Position numbers and translations under genes: made by a program
Assembly: GCA_037074765.1 (NCBI GenBank)
Contig: JBAMDO010000002.1
Span: 186,001 to 250,000 of the forward strand
Direction: 5' to 3'
Origin: Mansonella perstans
Taxonomy: Eukaryota > Nematoda > Chromadorea > Rhabditida > Onchocercidae
DNA: 64,000 nt
Notes under the pieces: model-generated
What the model was told of the DNA's origin: nothing
Database searches by the model: none
The model's input: the letters and a program-made list of their open reading frames with translations, nothing else
Shown here: piece after piece, positions 38,301 through 50,481 of the stretch
How the letters are laid out: each line of letters opens with the position of its first letter
How positions within the stretch are numbered: the first letter of the stretch is position 1

Positions 38301-41300
38301 CTTAGTTTTTCCTTTAATTTTCTTTTTATTCCGTCTAGTATTATGCTTGATTAACTTCAAATATTTGATAATAAGTATTGGAGAATTTTAAAAACACAAA
38401 ATGGTAAATTTTGATGTTTAAATTAAAATTTTACTGTTAATTCCGGCATATTTTGTCCTTCCGGATAGTCTTCGATATCGATTTGCGATAGAGATCTAGC
38501 CAAGCCAAAATCAGCTAATTTCACGCGACAGTCAGCATCCAGTAATATGTTCGAAGGTTTCAAATCACTGAATTTACATTGCACACTGATTCAGTAGCAA
38601 ATAATTAGGCAAATAATTAATCAATCATTTCATCCATTGACATACTTCATCAAAACTAATCAATTACTTCCAATCTTCATTTAATGGAAAATTGTAGCTA
38701 AATTTCAGTTTTTTCTTTTTCAATTTCACCTCACTTTTGTATTTATTAGTGGAAACTTTTGTCGGTAATTAATCAATAGTAATTAAAATATCTGTAAACT
38801 GTTGAATTTGTCTAATTCAAAAAGTAAAATATTGTTATCAGTATATTCACGATTATTCTTCAAATTTAACATTACTTGCTCAAGGTAATGGACTTTACGA
38901 TCACCTTATCTTATTGTCTAATTCAATAAATAATCTTTGGTTTATCTTAATTGAACAATAATAGTTCCTTTTTTTGAAAATATATCAGATTGCTGCAATA
39001 ATTGCTGCCTTTGTGCATTTTAATATTTTTCTTTAATTTTAATTACTCTAAAATTTCATTATAAGATTGAATAAATTTTAGCTAAAGTCATTATTTTTTT
39101 TCTAAATAAGCTAATGGGCAACAGTAAACAATAGGCAACTTCTTATTAACCGAGCGATTTCGACATACTTTCTTGTTTCTTTCATTGCAATGCTATTTTC
39201 AAACTAAAGTATGCTATGATTAAGACACAATGATTAATTAATTTATTGTCTATTTGAGGTTAATTATCCGAAAAATAATTAATAAAAAATTTTTTCCATC
39301 AAAATTATCCGTTCTTTAATTTTATTTGTTCGATGAACGATATTCGTTATTAATTAATTTACGAAGACTCAAAAATTTTTCATCTATTGAATTTTCCGAT
39401 AATTCTAAGCCTTTTGTTTCACTGAAATTGTTTTATCTGATAAATTTTTATTAAAATTGCTCGTTAAGCGAATTTATTGAAAAGATTAATTTAAGATTTT
39501 ACCTTAAATTGCTTTAATTTTTTTTAATGTTTAGATTTGAGCAATTAATAATAACAGCTATATGTCTTATGTTTGTTAACACTGTCAATTTTTCATAGAA
39601 AGAACAAATAATATTATTTATTAATAACTGAAATGACCTACACCAATATGTAAAATGAAGAATGATAAATTATTAATATATAAATAAAATAACTCCAATA
39701 ATTAATAAAGAATTTCATTTTTCCTTCAAAGAATATGATGAAATATGGTTTTATGAGTAAAGTAGTATTGATATTGAATAATGAATTAAATGGAAAATCA
39801 AAAATATGGATAAGTTTCAAATAAATGAATATAAATGTTTCATAGAATAACAATATAATTTATACATTTTTATAACTCTAACATATTTACTTTCTTTAAT
39901 GATAATAATTTTACCGCGCAGTGAAGTGTTGCAAAGATAGACATTTCAAACATACACACGAGAAAAATCAAGTTTTGCATATTTGAATTTATCAGTTAAT
40001 TCCATATTAAGTTCTATTAATTACATAATGCTGATTATATGTATTTTTAATTCTGAATCTTGAGAAAAAATAAAAGCAAATAAATGAATATTTTTGATAT
40101 AATTAAGGAAAAAATTCTAAAAATTAAAAAAATAATTATTTTTTTGAAAACAGTTATTTTCTGTAACTATTTTTTAAAAAAAAAGAAAAATCAGCAAACC
40201 GATGTAAAACATTTCCACTGTGCAGGAATCGTATAGCTCGAAATAATTGGCACATAATATACTGTTTATGAATATCTTTTAAAATTGTTAATTTTTTTAT
40301 AACATTATGCAAATCAGCTTCCATAAATTCGAAAACTAAATAAAGATCCCTAAAAATTAATAAAATTTACATATTTTGGAAATTTCAATGTTAAATTCAA
40401 ATACAACTTTCAAATAGCCAAATAAATCTGCTGAAAATAATCTTTTTTTTTTAATTTTTAGATAAATAAATAAGCATTCATTCAAAGACGTTGCGCCAAA
40501 TTATATTCATTTCCTTCTTCCAATAATTTCAATTGCTCATAAGTCATTTGCTTGTGTAAAAAGCTTAAATTGCTTTCCAGATAGTTAATGGTAATTATCT
40601 TAAAGGAATAAAATTTTATGTTGAAATATAAATAAATAAATATATCTTTACATTAATATTCAGACAAAAATCGATAACTGAAAAAAGTATCATATTTAGA
40701 TTCTTTCTTTTTTCTTTGATTTTCATCATGGAAAAATTTTTATCATGGAAATAAAAATTAAATTTAAAAATTAATTAAACATATGTTTTTTTCTGCAAAA
40801 CTAGTTTTTCATTTCAAATCATTATGATGAAACAATCCATTTGAAAACGAAAAAAAATTATCAAAATATTATTGCAAAGTTATAGTTGGATAATAACTCT
40901 TTGCTATGATAATAAGAATTGATAGTTTCAGCTATGACAGTTAACTATGGCAATAAGAATTAAATTTAAAAAACTGATCAAACACCAGTTTCATAACAGG
41001 TTTTAAATTTTGCCCTCTGCAATCATATTTTGATTTTGAAAAGAATAAGTGGTAAAAAATGGTTTAGTTTTTTCATTTCTCATAATTTCTGCCAATTTTT
41101 TAATTTTCTTACTTAAAAAAATTATTTTTGGAATTTTTTTCATTTTGCTTGTTAATAATAATTCAAATTTTTGTCCAGAAAAATTGAATCAAATAAATGG
41201 GATTTTTTTAGGTGACATTTCAGGTGAATTAGCATACCTGTTATTATCAGCTTTAAGAACATTGTACAATTTGATGATATTTGGATGTCGTCCAAATTCT

Positions 41301-41794
41301 CGCAAAAACATCACTTCTCGAAATGTTCTCTGAGCATCAGTTTGATTCCGGAAAGCATCAAAAATCTTCTTCAGTGCTACCGTCTCATTTGCTCGTCTAC
41401 AAATGAACACTTTTTTAAAATTCTCTTTAAAATTAAATATTTTTATGTTTTTGCTCTTTCTTACATTTACTGCTAATTTCTTTCATTTACTGCTAATGTC
41501 GCAAAAGCACTTTCTTAATTTCTTTTTAAAATTTCATTTGAAAAAAATTGAAAGAGTTTTGGAGATTTTATTTAAAAGAAAATTGAAAATTTTCATTTTG
41601 TTTCCTTGTAATTTCTCAAATGAAAACTTTTTCTGTTTAGTCCTTTTTTTATAAAAATATTAGTTTGTGAAAAAGAAAAAAAGAAATCAGCCTTACTTAT
41701 CGATAGCTTTCCAAACGATTCCATAAGCTCCTTTGCCGAGACGTTTATGCAAGTCGTATCGTCCAATGATATGAGCGTCAACGTCTTCAGACAT
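35328..41794 (-). CDS. mapk-15: MAPK15/ERK7-type atypical MAP kinase, complete, 518 aa
   Basis: Ser/Thr protein kinase of the ERK7/8 (MAPK15) class, which activates by autophosphorylation and acts at cilia, centrosomes and in C. elegans dopaminergic neurons. Nine exons: 41794-41697, 41396-41238, 40349-40200, 38567-38435, 38191-38000, 37616-37489, 36812-36579, 36012-35705, 35482-35328; all phases close. Glycine loop [10 protein letters not shown] at 20-29, catalytic Lys42 (VALKK), the class marker [27 protein letters not shown] with Asp137, DFG at 155-157, TEY at 180-182 (split by an intron between T and EY), then [14 protein letters not shown] and [15 protein letters not shown]. The kinase domain ends near 306 (LIFAPHKR...HPYV), followed by the class-specific [19 protein letters not shown] and a basic, Ser/Thr/Ala-rich tail. 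The human protein is 544 aa, so the length fits. The start at [15 protein letters not shown] matches the short N-terminus of the class; the frame is open upstream to 42205 but encodes low-complexity Thr/Cys runs, probably 5'-UTR. Confidence 0.96.
36980..37345. repeat. Degenerate 105-130-bp tandem repeat in mapk-15 intron 6
   Basis: Three diverged units each run ACTAAYAT..., CGGAATTRGTCTA, GATTTCCTATT-like, GGTTT..., TTTCTTTGAATTTATTTAAT and end near AACTGGGATATTTTG. Units begin near 36981, 37097 and 37216. The repeat fills most of the intron between 37489 and 36812. Confidence 0.7.
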
Positions 41795-42269
41795 TGCATA
41801 AATTAATGGTAGAAAATTTGTCTTATGACGTAAATAGTCTATATTAGAAGATAAATTTTCACAGTGTGAGCAACAACAACACGTACAACATGAAATAACG
41901 TTATTAGTAGTAGTGGTAGTAGCAGTCGCTGTTGCTGTTGTATTAAAATTTGAGGAAGTAATACAATTTTTTTTGTCAATATTAATTAATCTCCAACGAT
42001 TCCGTCTGCGTTCTTGACGTAACTTTTTTTCCGTTGAATAAGACGTATGATTAGATTGTTGCAGCGAGATAATATTGTTGATATATGTTGGAGAAAAAGA
42101 ATTTGCATGGACGAAATAATTTCTGGAAATGTTTGGTTTTTTGTTGTTTTGAAGAGACAAAAAGTGAGAAAGTGAGACGGAAAGGAATATGCCACTAAAT
42201 AGCAATTTGAGCCAGGCGACAATTATAAAAATGAGGAATAAAAAGGGTTTTTTTTTTTGCTTTGTTTCG

Positions 42270-42355
42270 TTAGTTAATTGGTGGGTTGGTTGATTGATTG
42301 TTCAGTTGGTTGGTTGATCGATTTCTTGATTGTGTAGTTGGTTGATTTCATTTTG
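42270..42355. repeat. GTTGGTTGATTG-type microsatellite
   Basis: Imperfect GGTTGGTTGATT / GATTGATTG repeats about 500 bp upstream of the mapk-15 start codon. Confidence 0.7.
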
Positions 42356-44394
42356 TTAATGCCAAATTTTGTGTTATGGAAAAAAAGACTGGTTGCAATC
42401 AAATAACTTCCAAGTTATTTATGAATTAATGGCCTATAAGCTTTTATAATGTACATTAATCATTCATGTTTTATTGGATGATGTTGCTAGCGATAACAAT
42501 GTTTGTTGACAATAACTGTGACGATTACGATGATGATGTTGACGATAATGACGATATTGGCTACGATTAGCATACAGCTGAAGCTTTACCTAACTTAAAT
42601 GTGATATTTATGCTGAAATTTCATTCATCCTGAAATTTGAGACAATTATGCTAATAGCGAGTCTCTTTTTTTTCGTTTTTTTTTCCTTTAAACTACTCTT
42701 TTTTTGAAACCTGAAACAGTAAAATTTATGAAATAGAAAGAAATAAATCTGAAAAGCAAACGAGTAAAACCATAAAACTGAATGGATATTGGGATTTGAA
42801 AGATTTTTTATTTGGATTATTATACAAAGTTACCTGTACAATAATAACTAATACAAATATTCCCGATATCTATAGACTGATCAACAAATCTCCAGGAAAT
42901 TATCTACTGATAAAACACCCACGTAAATTCACGCACACAAATTTACACATATCAAATATGCAAATGTGTATATATGTATAAATAGATATATGGACACATG
43001 GGAAGTTGCACATGATCCCTGAAGCTTACCATTCCGATTCCGGTGACTATAGCAACCATTATGGGAACACTCAATATCGCAAGCTTACATATAGATGTAC
43101 TTTGCCTATCACAACATTCATCGCGTTGTCAAGCCTAAATTGAAGAGGGTCAGAATGCTATTTTTATCGGCTAACCTGATCAGTGTGCATCCTTTTCTCT
43201 TCCTCTCAACATTTGGTGCATTTCTTTTAAACTCCATTTTGATTACCTTAATTGCTTTCAAAAAAAGATGAAAATTGGAAAAAAAGAAACATAAATTATG
43301 CACTAAATGTTTTATTTATAAGCTAAATCAATCAATAAAATGACAATTGAAATTAAAATGAAAAGACTTTAAAAAAACAAATTTTAAATTTCATTTTAAA
43401 AGTTTTCAAATTTAATCTCAATTTATGATTTTAGATTTTCTATTGCTCCATTGCTTCGTTATTTCGAATCTTGCATTTACCCCATGTTTTTTTTTTCACT
43501 TATTTCGTTTAAAGCGAGGAATTTGAAGATTTAATCTCGTAGGAAGAAGATATCTTATTGATTAATTGGTTGACTAATTGTGCCAATGTAAGATTTGGTT
43601 TTTTTCTGAATTAAAGAAATTACTAAATAAATATTAAAATTTATGATTTGTTTTTAAAAGTAAAACAGACTGAAATTTAAAGTTTTAGTGTTACCAAAAG
43701 GCTTCCATTCCAATTTCAATTTTTAAGCCTTAATATCTTTCACTTTAAAAACATTCAATCGATCAGAGCAAAAAACTGTTCTGATTAATGCAGCAGTGGT
43801 AAAAGATTAATTTCTTCCTCTCAATTATTTCAATCGCTAAGTTTACGTATTTAATGTGAGACTGTAGCCGTATAATGTGAGTTGCACACATTATAAGCAT
43901 GAATTTCATTCTTTCACATCTAAATTAATAAATGAGGAGGATAAGTAAAGAGCGAAAAGAAATACATTCACAATAATTTTTCGATTTTTTAGAACAGGAT
44001 TAAAAGAAACATGGATATTAAAAAATTCCAAAAATTCCAAAGAACTGGAGGACGAAGCGTTTGTTGTTGTTGGCGTGGCGTTGAATATGAAATTCAATAA
44101 AATTCAATACGTCCTTGGCTACAAACTTGATTGTTGAGCAAAAAGCATTTAAAATTCATTGTCATGGAAACAAAAAATGACAAATGTTTGCTAGCTGAAA
44201 TTTGAAATTCCAATCATTTCATATTAAAATTTGTATCAGAAGCATTTCCCGCCTCAACTATTTCATTTACGTTTAACAATGCAACGTTATGAAGAGCGTT
44301 TGATCGCAGTTTTAACCATTTGAAAGCAAAAAAACATTGAAGGATTGAAGTCAAATTTATTGCGGTAAATTTTTGCGTATCCATACTGCACTGA

Positions 44395-44695
44395 ATGCAC
44401 TGATGATTGATGGTTGATAGTTGATGATGATGATGATGATTGGTGATTGATGATTGATGATGACTGATGGATGATAATGATTGATGAGTGATGATGATTG
44501 ATGGTTAATAACTGATAGCTGTTGATAATGGTGATGATGATTGATGATTGATTATTGATGGTTGATCACTGATGATTGGTGATTGATGATTGATGGTTGG
44601 TGATTGATGGTTGGTCGTTGATGATTGATGATTGACAAATGATAATTGATGGTGATGATGATGTTAACGATGATAATGATGAGGATGGTGATAGC
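44395..44695. repeat. GATGATTGATTG / TGATGGTTGA array, about 300 bp
   Basis: Long imperfect array of TGATGATTGATGATTGATGG and related words. On the minus strand it yields a Ser/Ile/His/Asn-rich repetitive frame (SITNHQSSITNHQ) that is not a credible protein. Confidence 0.85.
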
Positions 44696-45175
44696 GGAAA
44701 AGTGAAGAAAAGTTTTTTTTGAAGCCATTTTTTAACAAAAAAAAGTTGGTGAGAAAATTTAATGAATAAATGTTGGATGCAAGGAGGCAAAATCCCAAAT
44801 TTGTAACTTGACCTCAAAAAATATTCCCAAAAAAATGTTTGCTGCCACTGAAAAACAATTATGATAAAATTTCTTCATACATTTCTTAAACACATACGTT
44901 TCTTCAAAACGAGCATCATGATAAAATGATAAAATGAATGTTTAGGTTTTTAATTGAAAATTGTGATTGTGGCAGAGTTGTTTAACCATAATTTCTTTTT
45001 CAATTAATTTTTTTCTTGCACTAGTACCTTATTCTTAATTAAAAGGATTTGAAAAAAATCTACTAAATGATGGAATTTGACAAACAGCTGATATTGCAGC
45101 AGTTAGATTTGAATTTTTCAACTGCTTGTCAAAATTTACAAGACAGAAAAAATTGTGGTTAAAATTATGGTTAAA

Positions 45176-45655
45176 GAAGTTTTTTTAGTTATATTTTTAA
45201 AAATTACAATTTAAAAATTACAGTATTGAAATGTTAATTAATCATTTACAGATAATCACTTAATAATAATTTAACTGTATTATGGCAATGTTCATTAATC
45301 AATTATTCTTATTATTTGTGTCGTGCGTTTTTCAAATAATGTGACTGCGACAATAATTTCGTTGAATTTTGCAATTAATGATGAAAGAAGCACAAAAGAA
45401 GTTTTTTTAGTTATATTTTTAAAAATTGCAATTTAAAAATTACAGTATTGAAATGTTAATTAATCATTTACAGATAATCACTTAATAATAATTTAACTGT
45501 ATTATGGCAATGTTCATTAATCAATTATTCTTATTGTTTGTATCGTGCGTTTTTCAAATAATGTAAGTGCGACAATAATTTCGTTGAATTTTGCAATTAA
45601 TGATGAAAGAAGCACAAAAGAAGTTTTTTTAGTTATATTTTTAAAAATTACAATT
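45176..45655. repeat. 222-bp tandem duplication, 2.2 copies
   Basis: Copy 1 is 45176-45397, copy 2 45398-45619, and a partial third copy runs 45620-45655 before diverging. Each begins GAAGTTTTTTTAGTTATATT. Copies 1 and 2 differ at only a handful of positions (for example ATTACAATTT/ATTGCAATTT and GTGTCGTG/GTATCGTG), indicating a recent event. Confidence 0.93.
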
Positions 45656-45911
45656 AGGACGCAACGAGAGAATTTCAATTTTTCCAAATTTCTTTCCATT
45701 ATAGAAATTCAATCAGATAAATTCGTTTTGTTTTGTTTTTTTCCATTCCAATCGTTGGTTCATACAAAATGAAAGTTTTTGAAATCCAAATTTTTGCCAC
45801 TCCGAAAAAAAGAAATTTCAGTTAAAGAAAGTTATAAATGAATTTAAATTTTTTTTTTACCAATCATTGATTAACTTTTTGTTAATATACTGAATAAAAT
45901 TCTCTTTTCTT

Positions 45912-45932
45912 GTCTCTCTCTCTCTCTCTCTT
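45912..45932. repeat. TC dinucleotide tract
   Basis: Short TC microsatellite continuing into a pyrimidine-rich stretch up to about 45960. Confidence 0.8.
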
Positions 45933-48900
45933 TCCCTGTCTTTCTTTCTTTCTCTTCCTCTTACCCAAAATGAAAATTATTTAGGTATGACGCGGGAGAT
46001 ATAAGAGAAGGAAAATAATTACACATTATTTCCAATATTCTTATGTAATTAACATGAAGTCTCTAAGAGAAGGTAAAAACAATTTTTATTTTTCGAAGTT
46101 TTTTGCGAAATTTCAAGGATTAAAATTAATTTCTTATTTAAGTGTTAAAATTAAAATTTCGTAATTGGAAATCAATTTGAATTGATATTTTCAAATGAAT
46201 ATTCATTAATGTCATTGCTTATTATTACTTAACAATACTCGAAATACACCGCTTTCTAATGCTAAATTAATGTTTGTTCAGCTAACAAAATGATTCACTA
46301 AATTAATTTGAAAGCATTTGGCAGAAATTTTAATTGTCACCACATAAAATAGATTCAAAAGTAATTGCGCCAATTTAATTAAGGAATTACTTCGCAATTA
46401 AACGAACCGATTAAGAACGACAATTCATCATCATTTCAAACTGATTCGGCATTTTATAAGAAATGACGATTTAATACTTCTATTATTTCTTTCTTTTTTT
46501 TTCAAATCATTAGAAAATTTACTCGAAAAAAATGAAACGGAATGAATTAATGGCAAAAGGTGAGACTGTAATTAGAAAAGTATGTTACAGTTTAATGACT
46601 TTCAATGAGAAATGTGAGATGGCAAAAAATGAAACTGGAATTACGAATGTATGTTTTAGTTTTAGTTTAATTAGTTTCAATGAGAAATATGCTTTCCATA
46701 TTGTTCCTATTTTAGTCATTGCAACTAACAAATGTTATTGAATTTGATTCAATTTTTTTTTTTCAAAAAAAATTTGAATCTGATTTTCAGTATTCGAACG
46801 AATTACAAATAATATTTGACTATGAGTTTTTCCATTATTTTAGCAACTTTTTGAAACTGAATCGTTGATAAATCTTTTTTTGCAAACGTCTGAAACCATT
46901 TTTTGTCGATAAGAAAGTTTGAGATTTCTGAGACCTGCAATCTTGTATTTTACATATAATTGTTTTAATTTGTGAGTAAATATTCATTATTTATTAAAAT
47001 TGAAATATGTTCTTAATTGGAAATTAATTGAAAAACCAACAAAGAAATTTTTCACTTGTATATCCATTGCGACAGTTAGAATTGTTCCTTGCATCCCTAC
47101 CATTGAAATAAATTATTCTGGAGTGAAACATTCAAACTTCATTAATTGGTTCTAGGCTTGAATTTAATATGCGTTAAAAATGTATATTATGAGTGCTCTT
47201 GTCGCTGTATATAACCATATTGCATTTGCTTGATTATCCGCCCGTTCTCTATTAAATAAGTTGTTGCAAAATTATGCAATATTTTGAAAAATTTTTGAAA
47301 TTTCTTTTCAGCCATGCAACATTTTACAGTTCTCTAATTTCAATTAAGCATCTCATTATTTGATGCGGCTTAATCTAATTTTCATGAAACATTTTGCAAT
47401 TGTCCATTTTACGCGACTTTCGCTTTTATCAAACATTTTTTTTTTTTTTAATATAGTGCAGTTGTCTATTTTATAAGCTCTGGAAAAGTTTTAGGAAACT
47501 ATAAAAATGGAGAAAAGAATCTGGACTTATAAAACTTGTTCATTGCTAATTTATCTGCTAATTGTGCTCTTAAACGACACAATTCGAACAATCAAAATTT
47601 TCATTTGCACTTTTTTCTTGAAGTATTTATTGCAATTAATTGGTGCAATTAATTAAAAACATTCTAAATTATCCCACATGATTTCACTGATCTTTCTTTT
47701 TCTTCTGCAGTCATTTTCCACATTTGCTTGCTCATATTTTTCATTTCTTTTCCAAAAAAAATATTTTTGAAATTTATTAAAAACCGTTTAAACAAATTTG
47801 TTCTATTCGTCAGAAATTTCTTCTTTTTTTCCCTTAAAATTCGTTATGATTTAAATAGCTTCAATAGCGATCTGTATTGAAATTCATTCATTTTTCTTCA
47901 TGTTATGATAATAAATCATCGGTAATCGATATGATATGGTTACATTTAAATAACAATAAGCATTCAAAATCTATTATTCAGCAACTTGAAATTTTATTTT
48001 TAGATTTAAATTAAAAAACTTGATTGATTACAAAATTAATCGATGAGGGATGTATTTCTTCACACATTTGACACAATCTACGGTTGTCAAAGCTGACGAA
48101 TCAGTTCAAAAGAAAATTTTTTTTTTTAAATAAATTTAGAACTTAACGAATTTTACAACTTTTAATAAATTTTTCATTTTTCAACAGATTTTATTATTTT
48201 AATAGGTTTTTTTTATGACAGTCGTTTATTACTGCAAAAGTGATTTATTGTTTTCTGCAATATTATATTCAATGGGAAAAAACTAATCGCTCGTTAAATG
48301 CCTTCTTTCGGCAAAAGCTAGCAATAGTGGTAGAATGCTTAATTAAGTTCGTCTCACTATGCTGGACCAGTATAACAGATAGGATGGAGCCAGGAAGGAT
48401 ATCAGCAAAAACAGGAATTGTTATTGAATCTTTTCATTTTTTTCTTTTGTTTATTGCCCAGGCATTAATTTTAAAACACATGAAAATATTCAAAGAAATT
48501 GCTGGCCAGAAGTTAATTGATAATTGAAAAGATTAAACTGAAAATAAAAAATGATTATATGTGTATTGATATCAAGAAAAGAAATAAAAAAAAAAAAAAA
48601 AGTTCAAGTTTTAGAAACCTTTGTCTTGCGACACTATGTTGCTCTATAGACAACATTCTACCATTACCAGATGTAGCATAGTTTGTACTAATTTACTTTG
48701 TATTAGTGCTCATTCTACTTTCTGTATATCATCTGCTTCGCGCGCAGTGAAGTTAAATTCTATGTCTACCAATCATACATTACATAATAATCAAGCAACA
48801 AAAGCGATTTAATTAGTATCGTATCCGAAAGCAATGCTGTCAATAGAAAGTGACACCCATTTTCAACTATTCGAACCACCATTTCACCGTCTCGTATATC

Positions 48901-50450
48901 ATCATGCTACAAAATGTTGACATGTTAACACTGAAAGTGTCAAATGATTTCATTTCATTTCATCTCATTTTGTTTATGCTTCATTCCCATTTTATTTTTC
49001 CTTCATTTTCATTGCATTTTGTTTTCATTTCATTTCTTTTTTTCCGATTCCAATTTCACTTTCATTCTACTTATCCTTCAAACAATGTGATACCGTGTAC
49101 AGGTGCGATAAATGATTTTTCAAAGAGATAAAATTTGAGTAATTATATAAAAAAGAAAATGAAAAAAATTAGCATAAAAATTAAATTCAAAAGGATAAGA
49201 AACAGAAATTTATTGGTTTTATATTGGAAGTTTATATTGAATTTAAAACAATTCACGAAAAAGAAACTGGCCAGAAATAATTTCTCCGGAAGCTGGTTTC
49301 ATTATTTCCGGCTACCGTTCTCATTATTTCCAATTGCTGTTCTCATTTAGAAAATAATTATTTCAAGTTCACAAGAACTGTTTGATTTCAAAATTAATTC
49401 TGTTATTAACGGTGTTCTAGTTTATTCAAAAAAATTATATGATTGCAACAGTATGAATGCAAACAGCAATAAGAAGAAATTTGTTAATTTCAAAAAAGTA
49501 AAATAAAAATAAAGGAAAAAGAAAACGCTAAAAAATTTATTGAAAAAAAATGATTTGAAAATCATTGCAATTCAAGTAAAAATTTGAATTTGAAGATAGC
49601 ATAAGGAAATGTTTGTGAAAAATATTTCTGGCTTTTTTGTTAAATGTGAGTTCTTGCATCTCACATTTTACGATCTTACACTGTGTGATTCTCGCATTAG
49701 TCAATCGGTGCTTTCTGCAATTTTTTTAAGCCTTATAATTTTCAAGTCTTAAATAAACTTAATAAAAAGGTATTATTTGCAATCAGCAGTGAAAGAAAAT
49801 AGCCCAGTATTACTTCATGCCCGTAAAACAGAAATTATTGCTTGTTGTGCAAATTCGTGACTTGTTTGGAATCTGTCATTCCTCATGTTTATTTCAAGCA
49901 ATTATCAATTAATGACGAAGCATTGAAACTAAATAGATATCGATGAAATAAAATTGGTTATGGCAAACATTAGGATATGGATTATATCGATTGGACTGTT
50001 AAGTAATTAGATAAATATCATGAAGTATAAATATTAAATTATACAAATATCAATCAAAGAATTTAAACAAGGGGAATATCGGTTTTAAAATTCAGCGAAC
50101 AACAAATTAGATAATTAATTCGATCATAATATAGTATAATTTCAATAATAAATTTTATGAATCATTTAGAAGGCAATATGATGAAATGTTTGTTTATGGC
50201 TTTTCTAGATCATCATCATGTGACACCAATTTTGTCCCATGCATGTTTACAAAGAACACGCGTGAGATAGAAATATTGTTTGCAGTATTTCAACAAAAAA
50301 AATTTTGCAACTTATGACAATTAATTGCTCAACTGATTATTTACGTTACTCATTGGCGTTGAACAGCTTGTTTGGTTGTTTTTTTCCTGGTTTTTTCCGT
50401 AGTGTAAAATTTTTAACTGATTGAAATTTAAAAGTGGAATAAAATCAAAA

Positions 50451-50460
50451 TTATTTTAGA
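50451..50460 (+). promoter_or_regulatory. Candidate trans-splice or 5'-UTR acceptor of the LEA-like gene
   Basis: TTATTTTAG|A matches the nematode 3' splice consensus and lies 22 nt before the ATG at 50482, a normal distance for SL1 trans-splicing. No matching upstream exon was found. Confidence 0.45.
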
Positions 50461-50481
50461 GTGTTGTTATTTGAAAGCGAA

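Larger units (their letters stand above)
41795..50450. other. Intergenic interval with repeats and a few GC-raised patches
   Basis: No gene can be supported. The mapk-15 5'-UTR and promoter probably occupy the part just right of 41794. Contents: a GGTTGGTTGATT array (42270-42355), a GC-raised patch with splice-like signals (43015-43140), the GATGATTGATTG array, a 222-bp tandem duplication, a TC tract, an A-run near 48586-48601, and an unexplained GC-raised segment near 48290-48840 whose short plus-strand frames I do not recognise. Confidence 0.65.

Noticed and set aside
41986..42222. 78-codon minus-strand frame upstream of mapk-15
   Set aside because: Shadow of the longer in-frame kinase extension; low-complexity content.
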